The notes: a model not told the origin generated them from the letters alone. 44,921 nt of DNA from an uncultured Lachnospiraceae bacterium (GCA_910585355.1 CAJUDN010000011.1:9528-54448), one strand, 5' to 3'; numbered from the stretch's first letter, positions 33,991-42,104 are shown. Program-made: numbers and translations.

Positions 33991-35349
33991 TTATTTACTA
34001 AAGGATAAGACGATGGTGCCATCCTCATGATATGTAACAGCCTCCCGGTTCAGATTCAGGCTGTCGATAGCGGCCAGGTATTCTTCCTTTGATTTGAAGT
34101 ATGGTTTTGCCTCGGCGATTACTTTTTTTGCCCGTACGGCGTCGTCGGTCAGAAGTTTTGCTGCCGTGAGGACCAGACACTGCGCCGGATGGAGACAGCC
34201 GAGAACTTTATCAGCCACATAGTAGTCTTTTCCGTGTCCGGTTCCGATAGAGCCGCTGGTGTGGGGATGGATTGCCGGCATAATGGCGGAAACGTCACCC
34301 ATATCGGTACAGCCGGTGCCCCAGGGGCCGCGAATGACAGTATCCTTTCCCGCAATGGTTTCCATGGCTTCTGTCATGACCTGTGCCAGATTTTCATCGT
34401 TATTTAAGGGGAAATACCCTGGATGATCGTCAATTTCCACATTACAGCCCATGGAAGCGGCGGCTCCGGCCAGGGCCTGGTTTACTTTTTTATTATATTT
34501 ATAGATGCTGTCAAAGGAAGCGCCGCGGACGTAAGATTCTATTTTTGCGGTTTCAGGAATCGCGTTTACGGCAACTCCTGCCTCGGTAATGATGGGATGG
34601 AAACGGATATGGTCGCTGTCCACAAAGGTTTCGCGAAGGGCATTGACTGCGTTTAAGCCGCATGTTGCAGCATACAGCGCATTTTTCCCCCGCTCCGGAG
34701 AACCGCCGGCATGGGAGGCAACACCCTTAAAGGTGATGTTTTTTGTGACGCAGCCATTGCAGCCTGCACCGATGGATAAAGCCTTTCCTTCGGGAAGGCA
34801 GCCGGAATGAATCATCATGGCCATATCTACGCCGTCAAAATATCCTCTGTGAATGAACTCTACTTTACCGCCGAAATACTTGATAATGCCTTTCTGTCTG
34901 AGAGTTTCACGATAGCCCAGTTCAATCAGTTCTTCGGCCGGAACGGACATAAGGCGGATGGAACCGCAAAGACCGTCAAGTGCGCCGGGTTCTTTTAAGG
35001 CGGCGGCAACTCCCAGAAGGATAGCGGACTGTGCATGATGGCCGCAGGCGTGGACCGCGGAGGTTTCCGGATCTGCATCGGGATGGTTTCCAACGATCAG
35101 AGAATCCAATTCGCCTAAAATCGCGATTTTGGGGCCGGGTTTTCCGGTATCCAGGTCGGCATAGAAACCAGGGATATTGCCTGCTTTGATCAGGGCGTAG
35201 CCCAAAGACTCAAACTTCTCCTCCAGGTATGCGGAGGTCTTCCACTCCCTGTAGCCAGTTTCCGGGTGTTTCCAGATATAGTCCGCGGTTTCATTCATCA
35301 GTTGTTCCTGTTTTGCCACCATTTCCAACAGCTTATTTGCTTGTTCCAT
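33991..35349 (-). CDS. M20-family amidohydrolase (AbgB-like)
   Basis: This 452-residue protein resembles the M20 aminoacylase/AbgB (p-aminobenzoyl-glutamate hydrolase) branch. The metal motifs are seen in AVHACGHHAQSAI and MSVPAEELIEL (general-base Glu region). The lid-domain border is VASHAGGSPERGKNAL and a late metal ligand lies in IGTGHGKDYYVAD. It would hydrolyse an amide bond, probably of an N-acyl or N-aroyl amino acid; the true substrate is unknown. The start follows GGAGAG. It is divergent from the GntR regulator, which suggests that regulator may control it as well. Confidence 0.88.
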   Translation of the reverse strand: MEQANKLLEMVAKQEQLMNETADYIWKHPETGYREWKTSAYLEEKFESLGYALIKAGNIPGFYADLDTGKPGPKIAILGELDSLIVGNHPDADPETSAVHACGHHAQSAILLGVAAALKEPGALDGLCGSIRLMSVPAEELIELGYRETLRQKGIIKYFGGKVEFIHRGYFDGVDMAMMIHSGCLPEGKALSIGAGCNGCVTKNITFKGVASHAGGSPERGKNALYAATCGLNAVNALRETFVDSDHIRFHPIITEAGVAVNAIPETAKIESYVRGASFDSIYKYNKKVNQALAGAAASMGCNVEIDDHPGYFPLNNDENLAQVMTEAMETIAGKDTVIRGPWGTGCTDMGDVSAIMPAIHPHTSGSIGTGHGKDYYVADKVLGCLHPAQCLVLTAAKLLTDDAVRAKKVIAEAKPYFKSKEEYLAAIDSLNLNREAVTYHEDGTIVLSFSK

Positions 35350-35410
35350 AGATTTACTCTCCTTTCAGAAACAGGTCTTTCATATTGCTTTTATTATAAC
35401 TGAAATGTGT

Positions 35411-35439
35411 AAAATAGTCCATAAAAACAGAGCTGTCAA
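35411..35439 (-). promoter_or_regulatory. Promoter of the M20 amidohydrolase gene
   Basis: On the minus strand TTGACA (35434-35439) and TATTTT (35411-35416) are separated by 17 bases, 62 bases upstream of the start. Confidence 0.65.
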
Positions 35440-35450
35440 AAAATAATGTT

Positions 35451-35601
35451 GTAACAGTTCAGCCTTGCGAAGATTTTTGGGAAAAAACACGCTGAAAACT
35501 TGTTTTCATAAGTGTTTTTTATCCGGAGTCTTCATAAGGCGGACGCCGCGTGCTTCTTGTCCGCGATACATGGGCAGGAAGATGCAAAGCTGAACTGTTA
35601 C
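35451..35601. repeat. 151-bp palindromic intergenic repeat
   Basis: The 18-base end GTAACAGTTCAGCCTTGC pairs with its complement at 35584-35601 with one mismatch. Inside are two further hairpins. One is AAAAAACAC-GCT-GAAAAC with GTTTTC-ATAA-GTGTTTTTT (35482-35520), which may act as a bidirectional terminator. The other is GCGGAC with GTCCGC. A truncated copy lies at 24835-24881. It fills much of the 336-base gap between the M20 and GntR genes; the rest of that gap holds their promoters. Confidence 0.72.
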
Positions 35602-35625
35602 ATAACGTTACAGTTCACGGAGGAA

Positions 35626-35654
35626 TTGACAAATTCATCATGATTTAGTAGAGT
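35626..35654 (+). promoter_or_regulatory. Promoter of the GntR regulator gene
   Basis: TTGACA (35626-35631) and TAGAGT (35649-35654) are separated by 17 bases, 31 bases ahead of the ATG. Confidence 0.65.
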
Positions 35655-35685
35655 AAAGATAAAAATATAGAAGAAAGAGATATCC

Positions 35686-36324
35686 ATGATTAATTATAAA
35701 ACAATACGGGAACAGGTTTCAACATATATCCGGGATCAGATTTTGCAGTCAAAAATTAAACCAGGAGAGCGTATTCTGGAACAGGAAATTGCGGATGAGC
35801 TGGAAATCAGCCGTGGTCCGGTACGTGAATCTCTGCGCCAGCTGGAGCAGGAGGGACTTTTAGAGTACCGGAGGAACCGCGGCTGCGTGGTGCGTGAATT
35901 TCAGAAGGAGGATGCGGCTGAAATCTTTTTTATCCGCTCTGCCCTGGAGGCTGCTTCTGTTATGTATTGCGAAGGAAAAATCCCAGACAGTCTGCAGGAA
36001 CAGATGGAAAAAATTCTGAATCAGATGCAGGATACAGCAAAAGACGACGGGCTGACAGAGTTTGTGGAACAGGATCAGGCGTTTCACAGCATGATTGTAA
36101 AAGCATGCGGCCTGGAACGGTTGTATGCGTTATGGAACAGTCTGACCCCTGTAAGTATTGCTCTGTTTATGACAGACAGTCGGAAAAATTTTGTTCTGCA
36201 AAAGCAGTATCTCAGGCATAAACAGGTTTTCGAGGCATTAAAATCAGGGGATGCAGATCTGGCTCAAAAAGCGATTTATGCTCATTATATAAAGACGGAG
36301 GCCTTATTGTGCAATAAAACATAA
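35686..36324 (+). CDS. GntR-family regulator with FCD effector domain
   Basis: This 212-residue protein has the GntR winged helix at about 5-70 (GERILEQEIADELEISRGPV, then RESLRQLEQEGLLEY) and an FCD effector domain at about 78-205 (DQAFHSMIVKACG; HKQVFEALKSGDADLAQKAI). FCD proteins bind small carboxylates, often with a metal held by Asp and His. It lies directly upstream of the asd operon. Two TTGT-TG-ACAA type dyads flank the promoter in between, so it is the likely regulator of that operon and perhaps of the divergent M20 gene. AAAGAGA precedes the ATG. Confidence 0.9.
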   Translation: MINYKTIREQVSTYIRDQILQSKIKPGERILEQEIADELEISRGPVRESLRQLEQEGLLEYRRNRGCVVREFQKEDAAEIFFIRSALEAASVMYCEGKIPDSLQEQMEKILNQMQDTAKDDGLTEFVEQDQAFHSMIVKACGLERLYALWNSLTPVSIALFMTDSRKNFVLQKQYLRHKQVFEALKSGDADLAQKAIYAHYIKTEALLCNKT

Positions 36325-36340
36325 TATTCTTTTTTAATAA

Positions 36341-36352
36341 ATTGTTGACAAT
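36341..36352 (+). promoter_or_regulatory. GntR-like operator 1 over the -35 box
   Basis: ATTGTTGACAAT has internal dyad symmetry (ATTGT-TG-ACAAT) of the kind bound by FCD-type GntR proteins. It covers the -35 hexamer of the asd promoter. Confidence 0.65.
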
Positions 36353-36373
36353 CTACAAAATACAATTTATAAT
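36345..36373 (+). promoter_or_regulatory. Consensus promoter of the asd-aspartokinase-creatininase operon
   Basis: TTGACA (36345-36350) and TATAAT (36368-36373) match the sigma-A consensus exactly with a 17-base spacer. Transcription would give a leader of about 90 bases. Confidence 0.88.
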
Positions 36374-36411
36374 AAAGAGCAGGAAAGCAACACAAGGTTA
36401 CGCATCTTCAA

Positions 36412-36423
36412 ATTGTCAACAAT
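36412..36423 (+). promoter_or_regulatory. GntR-like operator 2 in the leader
   Basis: ATTGTCAACAAT is the exact reverse complement of operator 1, with its centre 71 bases downstream, in the transcribed leader. The pair could support looping or a roadblock. Confidence 0.65.
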
Positions 36424-36472
36424 CAACATAATGCAAATGCAAACAAAGGAAACTATTGGAAAGGAGTAAATC

Positions 36473-37495
36473 ATGAAACAGCATGAAATTGCAGTAGGAA
36501 TCCTGGGCGCCACCGGTGTGGTGGGAACAGAAATGTGTAAAGTTCTTGAAGAACGAAACGTGCCATGTACAAGTATGCGTCTCCTGGCTGACAGATCAGA
36601 GGCCGGAAAGAAAGTAATCTTTCGCGGAAAAGAACTGACAGTGGAGGAAGCCACGGATGATTCTTTTGATGGTCTTGACATTTTGCTGGTGGCTGTGTCT
36701 GATACCGTGAGCCGGCGGTTTTCTCCGGTGGCAGCGGCCAAGGGCGTGGTGGTAATTGATAATAGTTCTGCATATCGTATGGATCCGGAGGTTCCCCTGA
36801 TCGTGCCTGAAGTGAACCCGCAGGATATTTCCCGGCACAAAGGAATTATAGCCAACCCAAACTGTTCTACCATTATTGCTCTGGTAGCCGTTCATGCTCT
36901 CCACCAGGCGCATCCAATCAAGCGCATGATTGTTTCCACCTACCAGGCCGTTTCCGGAGCCGGAATCAATGGATTAAAAGAGCTGGAGGAACAGGCGGCT
37001 GACTATGCCAGCGGCAGACCTATTTCAGAAAATAAGGTATTCCAACATCAGATCGCCTTTAATTTGATTCCGCATATTGATGCGTTCCAGGATAATGGGT
37101 ATACCAAAGAAGAACTGAAAATGCTAAATGAGGGGCGGAAAATTTTCCACGAACCTGATTTGGATATTACCTGTACCTGTGTACGGGTTCCCGTATTAAG
37201 GAGTCATTCGGAGTCTATTTATCTGGAATTTAATGAGAAGGTATCCGTTGAGGAGGCGAGGGAACTGATTTCAGCCGCGGCGGGTACGAAACTGGTGGAT
37301 GAGCCGGATAAAAACATATATCCAATGCCCCTTGATACATCTAACCAGGATTTGGTTTTCGTAGGGCGCATCCGCCAGGATATGACAGAGGAGAATGCTC
37401 TTGACCTCTGGTGCTGCGGTGATCAGATCAGGAAGGGAGCAGCAACCAATGCGGTTCAGATTGCAGAGCTCATCATTGCAAAAGAGCGGGCCTAG
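36473..37495 (+). CDS. asd: Aspartate-semialdehyde dehydrogenase
   Basis: This 340-residue enzyme interconverts aspartyl phosphate and aspartate semialdehyde with NADP. It has the nucleotide loop GILGATGVVGTEM, the catalytic cysteine in ANPNCSTIIAL and the YQAVSGAGINGLKELEEQ segment. The conserved basic/His box is VLRSHSESIYLEF. The length is normal. AAAGGAG lies 8 bases from the ATG. It heads an operon with an aspartokinase 16 bases downstream and a creatininase-family gene, under a consensus promoter with two operators. The regulated setting suggests a special role beyond general lysine and threonine synthesis. Confidence 0.93.
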   Translation: MKQHEIAVGILGATGVVGTEMCKVLEERNVPCTSMRLLADRSEAGKKVIFRGKELTVEEATDDSFDGLDILLVAVSDTVSRRFSPVAAAKGVVVIDNSSAYRMDPEVPLIVPEVNPQDISRHKGIIANPNCSTIIALVAVHALHQAHPIKRMIVSTYQAVSGAGINGLKELEEQAADYASGRPISENKVFQHQIAFNLIPHIDAFQDNGYTKEELKMLNEGRKIFHEPDLDITCTCVRVPVLRSHSESIYLEFNEKVSVEEARELISAAAGTKLVDEPDKNIYPMPLDTSNQDLVFVGRIRQDMTEENALDLWCCGDQIRKGAATNAVQIAELIIAKERA

Positions 37496-37511
37496 GCTTG
37501 GAGGTGGACAA

Positions 37512-38660
37512 ATGAAACTGCTCGTACAGAAGTTTGGCGGGACCTCCGTTGCTACCAGAGAAGCCAGAGAGCTTGTATGTAAAAAAATCCAGATGGCCCA
37601 AAGAGAAGGATGGTCGGTTGTGGCCGTGATTTCCGCTATGGGGAGAAAGGGAGAGCCCTACGCAACAGATACTCTGCTGGAATTGTTCTCTGAAGGAAAA
37701 ACGCTTCCGTGCAGCAGGGAGCAGGACGCAATTTATGCCTGTGGGGAAATGATTTCCGGCGCCCTTGTGGCCAATGAACTTCAGGCTGAAAAGGTAAAGT
37801 GCGTGTTCCTGAATGGAGAGCAGGCGGGAATCATAACGAATGCCAGATATTCAAACGCGGATATTTTGGATATCCGCCGGGATGCTGTTCTGAAGTGGCT
37901 GAAAAGCGGCTATGTGGTGCTGGTTGCCGGAGGTCAGGGAGCAACGGAGCAGGGAGCATTTACCTCTATCGGCCGCGGCGGCGGCGATACGACTGCCTGT
38001 GCGATAGGATACTATTTGTCCGCGGAGGAGGTGCGGATCTACACGGATGTAGATGGTATTTTCACTGCTGACCCCAGAACTGTCAAACAATCATATCCAA
38101 TATCGGATATGGATTATGAGCAATGTCTGAGAATGGCCAAGTGCGGCGCTAAAGTGATTCACCCCAAGGCAGTAGCCTATTCCCAGATGGGGGGCCGGAA
38201 TGTTTTAAGCGTTCGCTCAACCTTTACAGATGAACCAGGCACAAGAATTGGAACTTATGAAAGCAGCAGTATTGGTGTGACAGCCCTTAGAAGCCGGGGA
38301 TATTTCCGGTGTGAAATCTCAGAGAAATCCCTGTGGTTTCCATATCTGAGCCAGGCGGACATATCTGCGGAGTATGGCGGGTTCTGGCATGGTATTTGGA
38401 ATACTGAAGGGGGAAATGCCATAAAGCCGCCGGAGGGAACGGAAATTCGGGATGTGATTTTTGCCATTTTTCCCAAAGGCGTTGAACTGTCAGGGGAAGT
38501 GGAAGGCCGTTGGCCGCTGGCAGAGGAAATCTTCAAGATAGATGAACGCTGTATGGCAATCATTGCAAAACCGGATCATTATGAAGAATTAATTAATCAG
38601 ATACATGATGATCTTTGTATTGCAGGATGCCGGGACCGAAAGGTATTGTGCCCCATGTGA
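37512..38660 (+). CDS. Aspartokinase with atypical C-terminal domain
   Basis: This 382-residue protein has a complete aspartokinase catalytic domain: LVQKFGGTSVATREA at the start, FTSIGRGGGDTTACAIGYYL, and EVRIYTDVDGIFTADPRTV. It forms aspartyl phosphate from aspartate and ATP. The C-terminal 120 residues do not show the usual ACT pattern that gives feedback inhibition. Instead they contain ISEKSLWFPYLSQADISAEY and a divergent tail. The enzyme may therefore escape lysine or threonine control or respond to another ligand. The ATG at 37512 follows GGAGGTGG; the longer frame upstream overlaps asd. It is coupled in operon with asd. Confidence 0.9.
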   Translation: MKLLVQKFGGTSVATREARELVCKKIQMAQREGWSVVAVISAMGRKGEPYATDTLLELFSEGKTLPCSREQDAIYACGEMISGALVANELQAEKVKCVFLNGEQAGIITNARYSNADILDIRRDAVLKWLKSGYVVLVAGGQGATEQGAFTSIGRGGGDTTACAIGYYLSAEEVRIYTDVDGIFTADPRTVKQSYPISDMDYEQCLRMAKCGAKVIHPKAVAYSQMGGRNVLSVRSTFTDEPGTRIGTYESSSIGVTALRSRGYFRCEISEKSLWFPYLSQADISAEYGGFWHGIWNTEGGNAIKPPEGTEIRDVIFAIFPKGVELSGEVEGRWPLAEEIFKIDERCMAIIAKPDHYEELINQIHDDLCIAGCRDRKVLCPM

Positions 38661-38762
38661 TACCAGATTGCTTCGCTTCGGACGGCGTTAAACACGCTCT
38701 GGCGCAAAGCGTCCTGGCACCATTACAAAGCAAAATTTAATGAAAAGAATGGAGAGATGAGA

Positions 38763-39557
38763 ATGAGCAGTTTCATTTGTGAAAACACTTGGGAAGAAAA
38801 CAAAAAAGCCATGGAAGAAAGAAAATTGGCGATCATTCCAGTGGGAAGTACGGAACAGCATGGCCCGGCCCTTCCTGTTGGCACAGACTGGATGGTTGCG
38901 GAATATCTGGCAAAGCAGGTGGGAGAAAAGTGCAGCAGGGCAGTGGTAACTCCCGTGGTTCCCTTTGGACATGCTCTGTATCACAATGATTTTCCCGGTA
39001 CTCTGGCAGTGTCCCAAACCACGCTTTGCACTTATGTGAAGGAAATCTGTGAGCAGCTGGTAAATTACGGAATTACCCACATTTTATTTATTAACGGTCA
39101 TGGCGGCAATAACAATGCGCTGTATGATGTGGGGCAGTATTTCCGCCATAAAAATATTCCGGTCGCCAATATTCAGTGGTTTGAAGTGGCAGGAGCCCTC
39201 AATAAAGAATGGGGCTTAATCGGACACGGCGATATCATTGAAACCTCTGTGATGCTGCACATTGCTCCCGATACTGTAAGACTGGAGCGGGCGCATATTC
39301 CGGAGAATAAGCAGTATGGAAACATCAAAATTTTGGATCTGCACCGGGGCGAGTTTGAAAGCGCCAGTGTTTACCTGAATATCCGTACAAAGGATGCCAG
39401 CTCCAGCGGCGATCTGATTGAATATGGTCATTCTTCCGATGTGGATTACACAAAGAGTCCGAAAGACGCGACGGCTGAAACAGGAAGGGCTGTCTGCGAG
39501 GCTGTTGTGGATTATACATTGAGGTTCATTGACGAGTTTATGCAGTTTAGCTTTTAG
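38763..39557 (+). CDS. Creatininase-family amidohydrolase
   Basis: This 264-residue protein fits the creatininase superfamily, whose members are metal-dependent amidohydrolases such as creatininase, FAPy deformylase and MftE peptidase. Motifs are IPVGSTEQHGPALPVGTDW (Glu and His ligands), FGHALYHNDFPGT, INGHGGNNNAL and GHGDIIETSVML. The substrate is unknown. I use the ATG at 38763, six bases from GGAGAG; an ATG at 38757 is too close to it. A 102-base gap separates it from aspartokinase with no terminator seen, so it may be in the same transcript. Confidence 0.85.
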   Translation: MSSFICENTWEENKKAMEERKLAIIPVGSTEQHGPALPVGTDWMVAEYLAKQVGEKCSRAVVTPVVPFGHALYHNDFPGTLAVSQTTLCTYVKEICEQLVNYGITHILFINGHGGNNNALYDVGQYFRHKNIPVANIQWFEVAGALNKEWGLIGHGDIIETSVMLHIAPDTVRLERAHIPENKQYGNIKILDLHRGEFESASVYLNIRTKDASSSGDLIEYGHSSDVDYTKSPKDATAETGRAVCEAVVDYTLRFIDEFMQFSF

Positions 39558-39596
39558 TTTTTTTTAATCTCACTCATAAATATCTTCTTCATTTTC

Positions 39597-39637
39597 TTGT
39601 TATCTTTCATAGTTTTAGATATAATATGAGAGATAAC
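39597..39637 (+). promoter_or_regulatory. Promoter covered by a 13-bp inverted repeat
   Basis: TTGTTA (39597-39602) and TATAAT (39620-39625) have 17-base spacing. The inverted repeat GTTATCTTTCATA (39599-39611) and TATGAGAGATAAC (39625-39637), one mismatch, spans the promoter from the -35 box to beyond the -10 box, as an operator would. Confidence 0.65.
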
Positions 39638-39691
39638 AGAAGATGCGGGAGTTTTTTTATTTGATGAGGTCAATATAAAGGAGGGGCGATT

Positions 39692-40108
39692 TTGTATATC
39701 ATTCGTGTAAAAATGCAAAAACCCGGAAAAAAGGGCCGGGGGATCGTGGAGCCGGTGGAGTTCACCTTAAAGGAGAGGCCGGGGACTGTAGTGGAGCTGA
39801 TTACAGAACTTGTGAAGCTCGGCGTAAAGGAATATAATGAGAGAAGAGATACGGGACAGATTCTTCCATACCTTACAAAAGAGGAGATTACCCAAAAGGC
39901 CTCCGCCGGGAAAGTATCTTTTGGAGTGCGGGGCGGTGAGGACGCAGAGGAAGACCAGGCGGTGAAGAATGCCCTGCAATGTTTTGAAGACGGGATTTTC
40001 CGGGTGTTTGCCAACGATAGAGAGCTGGTGCAGCTGGGGGAGGAGATCTCCTGGCAGGAGGAGACTGTGTTTACGTTTGTCCGGCTGGCTATGCTGTCCG
40101 GTTGGTAA
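39692..40108 (+). CDS. Conserved-looking protein of unknown function
   Basis: This 138-residue soluble protein starts at TTG with AAAGGAGGGG eight bases upstream. The ribosome site and the upstream promoter argue it is real. The start MYIIRVKMQKPGKKG and the rest are mixed alpha/beta, with Arg/Glu-rich helices (TVVELITELVKLGVKEYNER) and no membrane segment. I do not recognise the family. The promoter has an operator-like dyad, so its expression is likely controlled. It lies 33 bases before the DUF1576 gene but has a different character. Confidence 0.62.
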   Translation: MYIIRVKMQKPGKKGRGIVEPVEFTLKERPGTVVELITELVKLGVKEYNERRDTGQILPYLTKEEITQKASAGKVSFGVRGGEDAEEDQAVKNALQCFEDGIFRVFANDRELVQLGEEISWQEETVFTFVRLAMLSGW

Positions 40109-40141
40109 AATTGTAACAGTTCACAGATAAAGGAGACATTG

Positions 40142-41422
40142 ATGGATGGAAAAAAAGTATTTACAAGAAAACAGAAATTCCGCCTTCTGGCGCTGATGCC
40201 CGCATACTTCATTATAATTGGTGTAATGTTGCAGCCGCTTCCTGAGATCATACCGGGGCTGTGGGCCATTATCCGGGAACCAGACTTCTTAATTACAGAT
40301 TATTTTATCATCGGGGGAGTGGGAACGGCGCTGATTAACGCAGGTCTTTTGACACTTTTTTGTATTGCCATTATTTATTCTCTGGGAATGGAGATGGATG
40401 GACATACCATTACTTCCTGCTGTCTGATGTTTGGATTTTCTCTGTTCGGAAAAAATCTTTTAAACATTTGGACCATTCTGTTTGGCGTTTATCTGTATTC
40501 GAGATATCACAAGATGCCTCTTTCAAAGTATATTTACATTGGACTTTATGGTACCAGCCTGTCCCCGATCATTACGCAGATCATGTATATTTCTCATCTG
40601 CCATATGGTCTCAGGCTTTTCATCAGTCTGCTGGTGGGAATTGCCATCGGCTTTGTCCTGCCGCCGCTTTCTACACACGTTCACTATGCCCATAAAGGAT
40701 ATTCTCTTTATAACGTGGGCTTTTCAGCAGGAATTATTGCAACAGTGACGGTATCGCTTTTAAAATCCTTTGGAGTGACCACAGAATCCAGACTAATTTG
40801 GTCCTCAGGGAATAACGGACTTTTTCTCCTGGTATTGGGCAGCTTTTTTCTGCTTACGGCCATAGGCTCCATTGTCCTGGGAGGACGGGAGGTTGTCAGT
40901 TCTTATCGTGCAATTTTAAAAAGTACGGGAATCGCCGGAACGGATTATCTGAAAGAGGAAGGCGGAGCCGCCACATCCTTTAATATGGCAGTAAACGGAC
41001 TTTTTGCCATGCTGTTTGTGGTCTGTGTCGGCGGAGATCTGAATGGGCCGACGATTGGGGGTATTTTTACCATTGTGGGCTTCAGCGCTACCGGAAAGCA
41101 TCTGCGGAATATCGCCCCTATCATGTTCGGGGTTCTGCTTGCAAGCTTCACAAAGCGGTGGAGCATTACGGAACCGTCCCCCATGCTGGCGCTTTTGTTT
41201 TCCACCACTTTGGCGCCAATCGCGGGAGAATTCGGCGTACTAATGGGAATTCTGGCCGGATTTCTCCATTCATCTGTAGCCCTGAACGTGGGAATCGTTT
41301 ATGGGGGAATGAACCTCTATAATAATGGATTTGCCGGAGGAATTGTGGCTATTTTTATGGTTCCGGTGATTCATTCGGTTATGGACCGCAGGGCGCGGGC
41401 CAGAGGAGAGATTTCCCTTTAG
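40142..41422 (+). CDS. DUF1576 family polytopic membrane protein
   Basis: This 426-residue protein has about ten or more membrane helices, arranged as two similar halves. The word LYNVGFSAGIIA in the first half matches LYNNGFAGGIVAIFMVP in the second, and SCCLMFGFSLFGKNL parallels IFTIVGFSATGKHLRNI. This matches the DUF1576 family, probably a transporter with an internal inverted or direct repeat; no substrate is known. ATG at 40142 is preferred over a TTG three bases earlier. GGAG lies seven bases upstream. It precedes a VanZ-like gene by 27 bases. Confidence 0.82.
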   Translation: MDGKKVFTRKQKFRLLALMPAYFIIIGVMLQPLPEIIPGLWAIIREPDFLITDYFIIGGVGTALINAGLLTLFCIAIIYSLGMEMDGHTITSCCLMFGFSLFGKNLLNIWTILFGVYLYSRYHKMPLSKYIYIGLYGTSLSPIITQIMYISHLPYGLRLFISLLVGIAIGFVLPPLSTHVHYAHKGYSLYNVGFSAGIIATVTVSLLKSFGVTTESRLIWSSGNNGLFLLVLGSFFLLTAIGSIVLGGREVVSSYRAILKSTGIAGTDYLKEEGGAATSFNMAVNGLFAMLFVVCVGGDLNGPTIGGIFTIVGFSATGKHLRNIAPIMFGVLLASFTKRWSITEPSPMLALLFSTTLAPIAGEFGVLMGILAGFLHSSVALNVGIVYGGMNLYNNGFAGGIVAIFMVPVIHSVMDRRARARGEISL

Positions 41423-41449
41423 AGTATTTGTTATGGAGGCTGTTCTGTC

Positions 41450-41938
41450 ATGAAAAAATATCTGGCCTGGCTGCCGGCCCTTTGTATTGCAGCCGCAATC
41501 TTCTTTTTTTCCGCCCAGCCTGCGGACGTATCCACAGAGGTCAGCAGTGGAGTTACCAGACTGCTTCTCGCGGTCGCCATGAAACTTAATCTGATGCAGG
41601 CGGCGCCGGAACGTCTTTATGAGCTCTGTGAGCTCCTAAGCACGCCAGTGCGTAAATGCGCCCATATTACAGAGTTTTCTGTACTCCATGTATCCGTTCT
41701 TTTTGGCTTGCGGCAGTGGGGATTTTCCGGAAAAAAATGGTTAAGAACAGCCCTTATGGCGACGGTTTTTTATGCGTGTACCGATGAGTTCCATCAAATT
41801 TTCGTTCCGGGAAGGGCCGGGATGATACAGGATGTGATGATTGACAGCATTGGAGCTGCGATAATCACCGCTGCGCTCTGGTATCGCTTTGTGAAGCAGA
41901 ACCAGAGAAGACGTTTTTCTACGCTCCGTGAACTGTAA
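41450..41938 (+). CDS. VanZ-like membrane protein
   Basis: This 162-residue protein has four hydrophobic segments and the VanZ family motifs SAQPAD near the N-terminus, KCAHITEFSVLHV and YACTDEFHQIFVPGRAG. VanZ proteins give low-level teicoplanin tolerance in enterococci, but most homologues are of unknown function. GGAGG lies before the ATG. The gene follows DUF1576 and its stop codon lies inside a short motif (GTGAACTGTAAC) shared with other gene ends in the window. Confidence 0.9.
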   Translation: MKKYLAWLPALCIAAAIFFFSAQPADVSTEVSSGVTRLLLAVAMKLNLMQAAPERLYELCELLSTPVRKCAHITEFSVLHVSVLFGLRQWGFSGKKWLRTALMATVFYACTDEFHQIFVPGRAGMIQDVMIDSIGAAIITAALWYRFVKQNQRRRFSTLREL

Positions 41939-42064
41939 CAAAAAATTTGCGGCGGAGGCTGTCCTGAGAGATCCGCGTTGCTTTTTATAGGGAAGTATGA
42001 TATAGTACCCTCTGTACCAAGGCCGCAAACGCTCCATAGTATGGGGGGGGTGCATAAACAGACC

Positions 42065-42104
42065 GGTGAGTTCGAGACCTTCCTCACCTAAAACAAAACT
42101 AAAG
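42065..42104 (+). promoter_or_regulatory. PreQ1-I riboswitch upstream of queT
   Basis: GGTGAG (42065-42070) pairs with CTCACC (42083-42088). The loop TTCGAGACCTTC and the A-rich tail TAAAACAAAACTAA follow the class I preQ1 aptamer layout. The tail runs into the AAAGGAG ribosome site of the QueT gene, so ligand binding would hide that site and block translation. Confidence 0.8.

Noticed and set aside
37395..37511. Longer aspartokinase frame beginning inside asd
   Set aside because: The conserved start LVQKFGGTSV follows a GGAGGTGG site at 37512; the upstream residues are an overlap with asd.
38661..38762. Possible terminator between aspartokinase and creatininase genes
   Set aside because: Short GC-rich complementary words are present but there is no stable stem followed by a T-run.
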